In this document: piece after piece, positions 21,914 to 31,002 of the stretch | Numbering within the stretch: position 1 is the first letter of the stretch | Layout: every line of letters starts with the position of its first letter | DNA from: Plumapathes pennacea | Taxonomy: Eukaryota > Cnidaria > Anthozoa > Antipatharia > Myriopathidae | Length of the DNA stretch: 64,000 bases | Direction of reading: 5' to 3' | Assembly (NCBI GenBank): GCA_964036295.1 | Contig: OZ038469.1 | Span: 7,270,067 to 7,334,066, forward strand | Program-made: the position numbers and the translations under genes | Notes under the pieces: generated by a model | Database searches by the model: none | Seen by the model: only the letters and a program-made list of their open reading frames with translations | Told to the model about the DNA's origin: nothing

Positions 21914-22078
21914 ATATTTACCTGACACAGGAAGTACTGTGATCATGGAGGCAGTCCTCTCAGGGTGAGGCCCTTTCATTGCACTTGGACTGGGTTGACC
22001 CCTGCAATTACCCCAAACATGGGTAACTCGAGCGTATAATTTCTGGTAGTGGGGACCTGTGTTCGCGCTCGTCCCCTT
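21914..22078 (+). ncRNA. U1 snRNA gene, uninterrupted but with a variant 5' end
   Basis: Complete U1 sequence downstream of a normal spacer, and no LINE at the T site. The 5' end reads ATATTTACCTGACACAGGA against ATACTTACCTGACGCGGGA in the other units. The change in the normally invariant ACTTACCTG and two G-to-A changes at CpG positions suggest decay or a minor variant. The decay of the target site may also explain why no T element sits here (inference). Confidence 0.9.
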
Positions 22079-22581
22079 CCAAAAGAAGTAAAGAAGAAAT
22101 TAAGAAAAAAAGACGGTGACTAACATGTGTTTGATTTTGTCTTGCAGCAGAAACGTTGTAGAAGAAGAAGAAAGGCAAGTGGGGACTAAAAACAAACCAT
22201 ATGTTCATTCACGTGCTGATGTTCACTGTCAATCGTCTGGTACGTGTGACAATTTTTATTTCTCCATTCTGGTGCCTCTTGGTTTTTTTTGAACGACTTG
22301 TTGGGCTCAAATTTTAGGTGTAAATGGAACGTTTTATGTTCATTGTTGAAGGTGGAACGTGCAAATTCGTCACAAAGACAAGCGCACGTTCGTGCGGACG
22401 CGTGCGTACAAGCGCTTGTCACTTATAATTGCAGAAAAGATCTCGATCTGTGTGATTTTTCTGTTCTTTTGTTGTTTAAAAAACCCTACAAATCTTTTTT
22501 CGTACACTGCAAAATTTGAACTCTTCAGGCCGCAAACTGACGGAGTACCGGGCGGTTTTGTGTGAGAAAAATGAAAAAGGA
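22079..22581. other. U1-5S spacer, copy 2
   Basis: Same features in the same order as 20731-21229: possible 3' box, the AG...GTACGT block (22148-22240), a GACAAGCGC/GCGCTTGTC inverted repeat around a CG-alternating loop (22377-22420), and A-runs before 5S. No gene is seen. Confidence 0.6.
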
Positions 22582-22699
22582 ACCTACGACACGGGGTATT
22601 CCCAGGCGGTCACCCATCCAAGTACTAACCCCACCCGACTGGGCTTAACTTCGGTGATCGGACGAGAACCGGTCTTTTTACGGTGGTATGGTCGTAGGC
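22582..22699 (-). rRNA. 5S rRNA gene, copy 2
   Basis: 118 bp on the minus strand with an intact internal control region (GAAGTTAAGCCCAG, TACTTGGATGGGTGACCG). One closing-helix base differs (ACCTACGAC at the 3' end). T-run terminator on the low-coordinate side (22566-22579). Confidence 0.95.
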
Positions 22700-22885
22700 G
22701 AGAGTATTGGCGTGAAATTTAGCACGTTATGGCGACTCTCGATTAACGAGCAGAGGCCTGGGACTAAGTGTCTTGCCTTCACATACATGGGGGCTTGTGG
22801 TGGCCGTGAGAAACTGGGGGAAAGCGAATACCACATGTAGGGAGATTTTCTGGCAGACAGCCACCCTAAGAAACTAGAAGTTGGT
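22700..22885. promoter_or_regulatory. Shared 5S/U2 divergent spacer, copy 2
   Basis: 186 bp, homologous to 21348-21533. It is the promoter region of the U2 gene that holds K2, and appears intact, so the U2 5' end and K2 could be transcribed from it. Confidence 0.5.
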
Positions 22886-22919
22886 ATCGCCTCTCGGCCT
22901 TATGGCTAAGATCAAGTGT
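22886..22919 (+). pseudogene. U2 snRNA 5' fragment left of K2
   Basis: 34 nt, ATCGCCTCTCGG to AAGATCAAGTGT, ending where K2 begins. The remainder of the gene starts at 28510. The split removes a usable U2 product. Confidence 0.95.
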
Positions 22920-23046
22920 TCCTAGTTTGTTTCTCCAGGAGAGCTTTTTTCCAGTTGTTTGGTTGTCCTTATTCCCTTATTGCGCTCCTGGCCTAAAAGA
23001 AAGAAGACTGCAGGTCAGTTTTCTGTAGATCGTTTCGGAACGTTCC

Positions 23047-24141
23047 ATGTCTGGTCCCTTTGTGCCCCGCTGCACCACGCGGTTACTCCCTGGTGACGTC
23101 AGCGACCTCAACACCGTCAAGATTGGCACGTCCCTTGGCGATGCAATCCAACATGTAATTGGCATTGAGGCTCGTTTTGGGGGCAAATGCTACGATATCA
23201 CTTGGGAAAATGAAATAGCAGCGAGTGAAGCTGCCAATAAAGGTCTAGATATTGACGGCAAGCATTTAACTCTATGTGTGCTAGGTTGACGAACCCTCGA
23301 CGTTTCGGTGTTTGTAAGTGTCGAGTTCCCCAACGCCTATTTAGTTGAACTGCTCGCCCAGTATGGGGAATTCAACCCGAACATTCGGCATTTGAAGCTT
23401 AAAGAACAAGGCCTCACGCACATTGAAAACGGCATCAGAGTCATCACTTTAGTAACCTGAAGAAAAACATCCCCAATACGGTCGTATACCGCGGTATTCC
23501 GATTGGATTCCGCTACACTGGCCAGGTGAAATACTGCCACAAATGTGCTTCGCCTGATCATTTTATTAAAGATTGCCAGCAGCGCAACAACCAGCCCCAG
23601 CCCAAAGTCGATGTTCACCACGAGGCAGACGCCAACTTAACTGCAGCTGAAACAAGCCCGTCCTCTCTCTCGACACCAGCGAGGCTTCGCCCGCAAAACT
23701 CACAGCATCGGAACCAATACTGAACACCACAGCACCAGAACCCTCACAAACAAGCACACCAGAACTCTTCACACAGCCACAGATCTCAGCAGAAACTACA
23801 CAAGAACCTACAGACCCAACTCCAACTCCCCAGGAACCGGCCTTCACTCCCGTGAAGAGCGCCAAGCTTTGGCGGTTCTTAACCGCCATCAAAAAGAGTT
23901 CTAAGAGTCGGGAACTCCCCATCAAGTCCATACCTGGTGGGGAATACTACAAAGCCAGAGCCTTGTGGCTTCAGAGCGACTGTGGAGATTATACACCAGA
24001 CAGAGCCTTATCACACCGCTGTCGGACAAGGAGATCGCAGCTTGGGAGGGCCACACCGGCCTTATCAGAGAAGACGCCTTTGCTGCTCTGCTGGAACATT
24101 TTAACATGCTCCGCATAAAGTATGACATTCTCCGCGACTAG
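23047..24141 (+). pseudogene. K2 ORF1, zinc-knuckle protein, broken
   Basis: Starts MSGPFVPRCTTRLLPGD, as in K4. A TGA at 23287-23289 replaces an arginine codon, and frames change before 23526 and before 23852. One knuckle is seen (CHKCASPDHFIKDC, CX2CX4HX4C), followed by a Pro/Thr-rich spacer and the conserved C-terminal IPGGEYYKARALWLQ. Divergence from K1 and K4 is clear, so K2 belongs to another subfamily. Confidence 0.8.
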
Positions 24142-24192
24142 TATATTCTTTCCTATCTTTTATCTCTATACGCTTTCTTTTACTACTTCATT

Positions 24193-27100
24193 ATGGCTCT
24201 TTCTATAATTACTCTTAATGTAAATGGTATACAGGAGAGGCCAAAGAGGAGCAAAGTTTTTGCTTCTCTGCGATCATTAAATTGCGACATCTGTCTACTC
24301 CAGGAGACGCACGCGCAGAGCGTGGTTGAGGGGAAACAGTGGGAGTGCGAATGGGGCGGGGAAGCAATTTTTTCGCCCGGTTCAAACCGCTCAGCCGGAG
24401 TGGGAATACTCATTAATCCCCGGTCACAGCTTAAACTTGCTACACACCGAACGGATAAACAAGGGCGCATAATTTCGGCCAAAATTCATTCGTTTATATC
24501 ATCCAACTCGGATTTCCAAATTCTCAATGTCTATGCGCCAAACAGTGTCTGCCCGCAGGGATTTTTTTGACACTCTTTGGCAATACATTATCCGGAATTT
24601 TCCGCTCGTGCTGGGTGGTGATTTTAATTACGTACCGGATGTACATAGAGATAAGTTTGGCGGTGATGACACCTTTGGAGACAAAGGCATCACATAACTA
24701 AATTCCTTCACAACGGCAAATTCTCTGATCAATATTTACTGTTCTAAATTCCCAAACAACTCTGTGTACACTTGGGTTAATGGGCCCCATACCATTGGCT
24801 GCCGGCTCGATCGTTTCTACCTGCCACAGTCATGGAAAATGCAAGTTTCCGAAGTGACTGTAAAATCTTTTGCGTACTCGGACCACTCGCTGGTACGGAT
24901 TACCCTTACTGTAGGACATTCAAGGTCACGCAGGAGAGGCGTCTGGAAATTCAACACGTCTCTTCTAAAATCAGACTCGTTCTGTGAAGAGACACTGAAT
25001 TTCCTAAAGCACTGGCGGACGCAGAGAGCGTCCTATACAGATCCCAGGGTCTGGTGGGACGCAGGGAAATTGTTTATCAAACAGATAGCAATTGACCACT
25101 GTGTTTGCCTTGCGAAAGACCGGAGATCCAAAGCGGCCTCCCTGGAGACCGAGTATCAAGATATTTTAAGTCATGTCGATTCAAGCGACAGTGCTCAGCG
25201 TGCTCGATTGCTGGAACTCAAAGAGTCCCTCCAAGCAATCGAAGATGAGCAAATAGAGGGCATAAAAATTCGGAGCAAAGAAAACTGGCTTGAATTTGGC
25301 GAAAAACCTACCAAGTATTTCTTTCAATTGGAGAATAAAACACAAACAAAACACGCCATTAACGCCCTGCGGGTTGGCCCTGCCACTGTCACGACAGATA
25401 AAGAAATACTTGCTGAAGCTTTCAATTTTTATAAGGCTCTCTACACGGAAGAACCTGTAGACGAGGCCTGTCAGGATTGGCTCCTTGGTCAGCTAGATAA
25501 AACCTTGGCATGCAAAGACCAAGCAAAATGCGAAGGCGAACTAACGCTCTCTGAGTGTTATGACGCTCTCAACTCGATGGAGTCTGGCAAATCTCCCGGT
25601 CCGGATGGTTTGCCTGCTGAGTTCTACTTAAGATTCTGGGGTCACCTAGGGCCAGATCTTGTCAACACGCTAAATTATAGCTACGACAAAGGCGAGCTCT
25701 CAGTACCAGCGCCGAGCGGTACTCCGACTTTTGTTTAAGAAGGACGACCCAGAGCTGCTGAAAAATTGGCGACCAATCTCTTTGCTAAACGTGGACTACA
25801 AGATCGCCACAAAATGTTTAGCGAACAGATTCCTCACAGTTATCCGGCATGTGGTCTCTGAAGATCAAACATGCAGGATACCTGACCGCAGTATTTACGA
25901 AAATCGTTTTCTGATTCGCGATGCGATTAATTACGCGCAGGAGAAAAACCTTCCCCTGGCACTTATTAGTTTAGATCAGGAAAAGGCTTTTGACAGAGTC
26001 AACCGCCGCTTCCTCGGCAGGACCTTAGAAAAAATGAATTTTGGTCCGAGCTTCCGGCGCTGGATTGAAGTCATTTACGCAGGCTCGCAATCGGCTATTG
26101 TAAACAATGGCTGGCTGTCCGATTATTTCACGCTCACAAGAGGGGTGCAACAGGGTTGTCCCCTGTCGCCTCTTCTGTACTGTTTAGTGGCTCAAACTTT
26201 AGGCCAAGCTATCAGGAACGATAAATTTATCGAGGGAATTCAAATCCCAGGGTCATCTGGCAAGCAGAGTCGCATCTCCCAATATACCAATGATGGAACC
26301 CTGCTGCTCCGGAATAACTTTTCAGTTGACCGAGCTTTCGGTATAATTGAATCGTTTGAATGGGGTTCAGGCTCCAAACTAAATCCTGATAAGACTGAGG
26401 GGATCTGGGTAGGCTCTAAAGCCGGTCAGTCCACAGGTCCGCAGTCCAACAAAATGTCTTGGCATTCAGACAAGATTAAAGTCCTTGGCCTGTTTTTTGG
26501 TAATAGAAAACTTGACATGGCAAATTGGTCTGATCGCGTGAAGAAACTGGAAAAACGCCTGAACTGTTGGAAATCGCGCACTCTTTCCCTCAAGGGAAAA
26601 GCAATGATTATAAATACTTTGGGCGCTTCTGGCCTTTGGTACACAGCCACGGTTTTGCCGATGCCGAACTAGGTTCACATGCAAGTCTATCAGTTAATCT
26701 GGGACTTCCTGTGGTCAGGTAAAACTGAACTCGTGAAGCGTGAAACCCATACACTGCCCTGTGATCAGGGCGGCTTACAGGTCATAAATCCTGCGGAGAA
26801 AGCGAAGGCTCTAAAGCTGCGCTGGTTTCCTTGCCTGGGAAATCCAGCATACACCGCCAAATGGGCGTATTTCGGACATTACTGGCTCGGTTTGCCAATC
26901 GGTAAATTTTTGACGGATTGGGGATTCCTCCAGGATAACTCCCGACCGAAATACACGTGTCAGAATCAACCCAGAATCTACAAGAAGCTTCTAACTGACA
27001 TCGACAGAGTCAAGTCTGACTTGCCTCAGCTGCAAAACTACCGAGGGAAAACTTTTAATCTCCTGTTTGTTCGGTCTCCGGGCCAATTAGCTTGTGAGTC

Positions 27101-27685
27101 CACGTGGGCTTCGGAGCTTGGGCTTCGACTCATGTGGACGGATCTCTGGCCCCGTATCTACGGTGGTTTGAATCACAAAGAATGCGATGTAGCGTGGAAG
27201 ATTGCTCACGGAGTCCTTCCAACAAAGGCGTATTTACACACCTGGAAACGACTTCATTTGAGTGAACGCTGCTTGCGCTGTAAGGCATGAAAAACGATCT
27301 CTCACATCTTCCTTGATTGCGCTCAGGCGCCTTCTGTGTGAGGATGGATGTCGCAATTTCCAAAGTCACTGCCATTAAATTAGAACCAGCTACTGTCCTG
27401 CTCGGCCACGGCTTATCCTGGACAAAGCAGGACAAACACAAATCGCTATTATTATTCTATTTAATTAAGGTCCCTCTTAATACCCTTTGGCAGGCCCGGA
27501 ATGTATCTATTTTTGAACGCAAACAACTCTCACACACCAAACTCACAACGCAAATCCCTCAAACGGTTCGTTTTCGAATCAAATCAACATACAAACACAA
27601 CACAACCGACCAATTTACCCAATCCTGGGCAATAAATAACGCGCTCTGCTCTATCACGCAGGGCAAGCTAGCTATTCACATTTAA
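24193..27685 (+). pseudogene. K2 ORF2, endonuclease/reverse transcriptase, broken
   Basis: ATG at 24193 (MALSIITLNVNGIQERPKRS). Endonuclease: LLQETHAQS, GGDFNYVPD, YSDHSLVRI. Reverse transcriptase: NWRPISLLNVDYKIA, LDQEKAFDRVN, QQGCPLSPLLY. The catalytic box reads QYTNDGT, so the first aspartate of YADD is replaced. Frames change at about 24570 and 25735, TAG at 26670-26672 replaces a tryptophan, and a small deletion disrupts the C-terminal finger at about 27290. TAA at 27683-27685 is the family stop. The copy is inactive. Confidence 0.85.
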
Positions 27686-27841
27686 TTTGCAGTCACGCTT
27701 GCGTGATTCGTTTCTAGTTAGTTTTTAATTGTTTTTGAGGACAGTCACCCCATGACTGCCCCGTTGCCGTAAACACGGTACTCTTAAGTACCTGCTAAAC
27801 AGCTCAAGTGCCGATAATTTGTGATCACTATTGATTTTTCC

Positions 27842-28160
27842 AAAGTTAAGCCCGTTCCGGCGGGCACAATTTTTGGATGGGTGACCGTCAGGGAATACCT
27901 TGATCGAGTTTCCTTTTTCATTTTTAGCATTTTCAATCAGCAAAATCTCACTCGTTATTAATCTCCAATCCATAATTTTTGTTACACGATTTAGTCTACC
28001 GCATAGAGTCAACCTTTCGTCCATAACTAAACTTATGCAGGTCCGGGCATGCCTGTAGTACCGGGCTCTATGTGGCTTATGACCCTTATAATTCACAATT
28101 CCCAAGTTAAGCCCGTTCCGGCGGGGACAGTTCTAGGATGGGTGACCGTCAGGGAATACC
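27842..28160 (+). repeat. K2 3' UTR: two tandem 5S-rRNA-like modules
   Basis: Modules at 27842-27899 and 28103-28160. The second aligns without gaps to the window's own 5S (minus-strand gene at 47328-47445) over 57 positions with about 10 differences, counted by eye. Each module is followed by the CCGCATAGAG...CTCTATGCGG-type stem; the second stem has CCACATAGAG. Confidence 0.8.
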
Positions 28161-28509
28161 TCGATCGAGTCTCCTTACACTCAATAATTTTTGTTACATG
28201 ATTTAGTATACCACATAGAGTCAACCTTTCGTGCATTAAAAGACCTATGCAGGTCTGGGCGTGCCTGTAGTACTGGGCTCTATGCGGAAAAATTACCATA
28301 ATTCACTCTAGGTAGAAAAAGAAAAATAGAACATAAACATTATAAGAGGGAATACCTCTCGCATATACAACAAAAACTTATCAAAATCTCAAAATGGTAA
28401 CTCCCATGTCAGTCAGCCTCAGATGTCTGTCTGTCTGCTGACTCAAAGTTATCTAAATAAAAATAAATAAACTTGGAGCTTCGTCTCCTCCAGTTTAAAA
28501 TAAAAAAAA

Positions 28510-28678
28510 AGTATCTGTTCTTATCAGCTTAATATCTGATACGCTGCTCATTGAGTGGCTCAAATATTAAACTGATTTTTGGAACTGGGCTGTGGAATAG
28601 AGGCTTGCCTTGTCCCAGCCACGGGTTGTCTCGGTATAGCACTACCTCCGAGTATGTCCCACTCCCCTCCGGGGAACC
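28510..28678 (+). pseudogene. U2 snRNA 3' portion right of K2
   Basis: Continues U2 from AGTATCTGTTC through the Sm site (GATTTTTGGA) to GGGGAACC. The A of AGTATC merges with the K2 tail. The 3'-box candidate AATAAAAGCAAACAGA follows. Without the 5' 34 nt and the promoter it cannot make U2. Confidence 0.95.
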
Positions 28679-28854
28679 CAATAAAAGCAAACAGAACATT
28701 GAGATAAAGGCCTGGGCCCCTAGTGCGTCGGTTCTGGCACACTTTAGCATGCAAGGCGGCATGGAATGGATGCTTGGAAGGGTGGAAGGGTCGTCCCATA
28801 AGGAAAGAAGCGGATGTGCGGTCGGCTCAGTTGTTTTGTGGACAAAACAGCTTC

Positions 28855-28873
28855 ATACTTACCTGACGCGGGA
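28855..28873 (+). ncRNA. U1 snRNA first 19 nt, left of T2
   Basis: ATACTTACCTGACGCGGGA preceded by the normal U1 upstream spacer (176 bp after U2). It holds the 5' splice-site recognition sequence. The gene body continues at 46658 after three LINEs. The last 17 nt form the target duplication. Confidence 0.95.
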
Positions 28874-29278
28874 CTATCGTTTTGGCGCGGGTTCAAGTCG
28901 CTGGAGTTACATCCAAGTTCATTCAAGCAAAGGATTTTGTAAGCCCTTCTTCTTTTTTCTTTTCTCTTTCCTTCTCTTGTTTGTTTTTTTGCGGCCACCC
29001 TCCTGGGGACTCCATGCTCAGTGCCTAGCACTGTAACCCAGGGTAACCGCTTTTCCTCTAATTTCTCGTATTCAACGCTCAACGGATTTATGCTCCGAAT
29101 ATTCGTAGCGGGAACCTCCATATTCCTGTAGAATATTCGGTAACGTTGACTTGAATACCTAGCTCGCTCGGGTTCTTCCGACGAGTCCTTCTTGCTTCCC
29201 GAAAGTCTTTCGGGATTTTTCGTCGCCAAGTTTGGCTCAATCGTCAGCGTTTTTCGCCATATTCTGCAATTTTGCAAA
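28874..29278 (+). promoter_or_regulatory. T2 5' UTR with conserved hairpins
   Basis: Contains the family block GCGGCCACCCTCCTGGGGAC, the small hairpin CAGTGC-CTA-GCACTG (29019-29033) and a perfect 10-bp stem CCGAATATTC (29095-29104) with GAATATTCGG (29131-29140), followed by TAAC. T3-T5 have different sequences at the same place that also pair. The region lies just downstream of a U1 promoter. Confidence 0.65.
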
Positions 29279-30571
29279 ATGGCGCTTCGACGTTTGCGTA
29301 CCCTTACGGCTCACGTACCTTCTCCACTCGGTATGGTTGACCGAAAGGTTTTTTTGGATGCTCTTCTAAAGAGCACACCTAAAGAAGCAGTAAAGTGTGT
29401 GCAAGACATGCACGGGTATTTTCGAGTCACTTTCATCTCGGAAGAGACAAAAGATCTCTTTGCTTCTAATGGTATGACGGTGAAAGGGGTTTCAATCCCT
29501 TTACAAGAGGCCGATGAGGCCACTCTAGTTCGTCTCTATGGGGTACCTTTCGAGGTTCCCGAAGGAAACATCCGAGCCGTCCTAGGAAAATTTGGAAATG
29601 TCCTCTCCCACCAAATGGAGATGGATAAGAAATCTGGGATCCTGACAGGGACGCGCTTGATACGGATCCGACTCACCCAGCCTATCCCAGATAGGCTTTA
29701 CGTCTTGAGATATAGGTTCCAAGTATGGTACTCGGGTCAACCGAAAATCTGCCGGGTATGCCAAGTCCAGGGTCATGTGGCCGCACGCTGCCCTAACAAG
29801 GGCCTATGCCGAGTCTGCCGCCAACCGGGACACACAGCAAAGAACTGTCCTGAGGCAAACACCCTTGTCAGCCAAAATCCCTGGCATACTCGCCTAAGGT
29901 CCAATGCTGCATCTACCAATGTTGCAGATTCTGAAAGGATTGCTGAGCCTCCCAATGTGGAGGCAGTAGCTGATCAGCCTGTTGATGAAGGCGCTACTGA
30001 AACAACACCAGAACCAAGTGCTGAAGTCGCAGAAACAGCTACTGAGGGTGGTGATAATGAAGTTGAAATAACTGATGTAGGGGATAGTCCGGAAGTTGTT
30101 AATCCTTCTGGAGCTGAATTGATTATCCCCGAGCTTGTGGCTGATGAGGGTGAGAGAGCTGGTGACTCCGTCAATGTTGAGTCTCCGCATGTTGACGCCG
30201 ATGCAGTAGAACATCGTGCCACTTACATGGAAGAAGTAATTGATGAAGGGGTTAGCCCGGAAGCTGTAAGCTGCTCTGGTGCTGAGTTGATTACTCCTGT
30301 TAATGAGGGCGAGAGTGTTGGTGACTCCCCCTCGTCCGAGTCTCCGCTTGTTGATGCCGATGGCTTTATTGTTGTAAGACATCGGGCCACTCGCATACGT
30401 GAAGCACGAGATCTAAAACTCAGAGCACAAGCTGCCTCTGAAATCTTTTCTCGTTCTCGCCCGTCACGCTCTTCGTCTTGTTCACGTGTCCAATTCAGTT
30501 CCTCGTGTCGCTCCCGTTCCAACTCTCCCGCTGCGAGAGAAAAAACTAAAAACTCTAATGGAGGGTCATAA
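29279..30571 (+). CDS. T2 ORF1 protein, two zinc knuckles and Arg/Ser-rich tail
   Basis: 430 aa from ATG 29279 (MALRRLRTLTAHVPSPLG). An in-frame upstream TTG at 29192 extends the frame but lies in the 5' UTR. The N-terminal 150 residues look like a compact RNA-binding fold (FRVTFISEE, VRLYGVPFEVPEGN). Two CX2CX4HX4C knuckles lie at residues 158-190 (CRVCQVQGHVAARC, CRVCRQPGHTAKNC). A long acidic region with internal repeats (SPEVV..SGAELIIPE, SPEAVSCSGAELITP) follows, then VDADGFIVVRHR and a Ser/Arg tail (SRSRPSRSSSCSR...). It likely coats element RNA; the tail could contact splicing factors (inference). Confidence 0.88.
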   Translation: MALRRLRTLTAHVPSPLGMVDRKVFLDALLKSTPKEAVKCVQDMHGYFRVTFISEETKDLFASNGMTVKGVSIPLQEADEATLVRLYGVPFEVPEGNIRAVLGKFGNVLSHQMEMDKKSGILTGTRLIRIRLTQPIPDRLYVLRYRFQVWYSGQPKICRVCQVQGHVAARCPNKGLCRVCRQPGHTAKNCPEANTLVSQNPWHTRLRSNAASTNVADSERIAEPPNVEAVADQPVDEGATETTPEPSAEVAETATEGGDNEVEITDVGDSPEVVNPSGAELIIPELVADEGERAGDSVNVESPHVDADAVEHRATYMEEVIDEGVSPEAVSCSGAELITPVNEGESVGDSPSSESPLVDADGFIVVRHRATRIREARDLKLRAQAASEIFSRSRPSRSSSCSRVQFSSSCRSRSNSPAAREKTKNSNGGS

Positions 30572-31002
30572 CTTTTTCATTACTATTACGTTTAAAACCT
30601 TAGTTCATGTACAATGGGCAATGTCCCATTTAAGAGTAAAGTGGGCAAACCCCCACTCAAAGTTCAGCCGGGTACAGTGGACAAAGTTCCACTTTGTATA
30701 TAAATTTATAACACAACGGATAATATCTCACTCAAATATAAAGTGGGCACATCCAAACATAAGGGTACAGTGGGCAAACCCCCACTTTAGGTATATACTA
30801 ATTCAGTGGGCAAACCCCCGCTCTAGGTATATATTAATTCAGTGGGCAATGACTCACTTCAAGTATAATTTAATGGTACAGTGGGCAAACCCCCACTTGG
30901 GATACATAATAGCGCAGGTGGAAAAGTTCCACTTTCAGTTTTATTTAAAAGTACTGCTCAATCTTGAACAGCGGGATATGTACTCCTCATACACTCTATA
31001 TC
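30572..31002 (+). repeat. T2 inter-ORF hairpin ladder
   Basis: About nine hairpins in 431 nt. AATGGG-CAATGT-CCCATT (30613-30630), AGTGGG-CAAACC-CCCACT (30640-30657), AGTGGA-CAAAGT-TCCACT (30676-30693), further AGTGGG/CCCACT copies to about 30900, and GTGGAA/TTCCAC near 30920. Paired changes such as GGG/CCC to GGA/TCC keep the stems. No gene is present. Confidence 0.85.

Larger units (their letters stand above)
22920..28509 (+). mobile_element. LINE K2, U2-site family, full length but mutated
   Basis: Full-length copy inside U2. Left flank AAGTGT, right flank AGTATCTG; together they rebuild U2 with no duplication, so the two nicks were nearly opposite. Order: 127-nt 5' UTR, ORF1, ORF2, 3' UTR with two 5S-like modules, an AAATAAAAATAAATAAAC stretch, a GGAGCTTCGTCTCC hairpin and an A tail. 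Target and architecture match the U2-targeting Keno type of the Tx1 clade (family knowledge; not searched). Confidence 0.9.

Noticed and set aside
28320..28510. LTR or gag-pol retrovirus signatures
   Set aside because: No long terminal repeats, primer-binding site, protease or integrase; A tails and target-primed ends show non-LTR elements.
28874..28930. Box B-like GGTTCAAGTC and a possible HDV-like ribozyme at the T 5' end
   Set aside because: The flanking bases do not form a T stem, and I could not fold a double pseudoknot starting at the 5' end.
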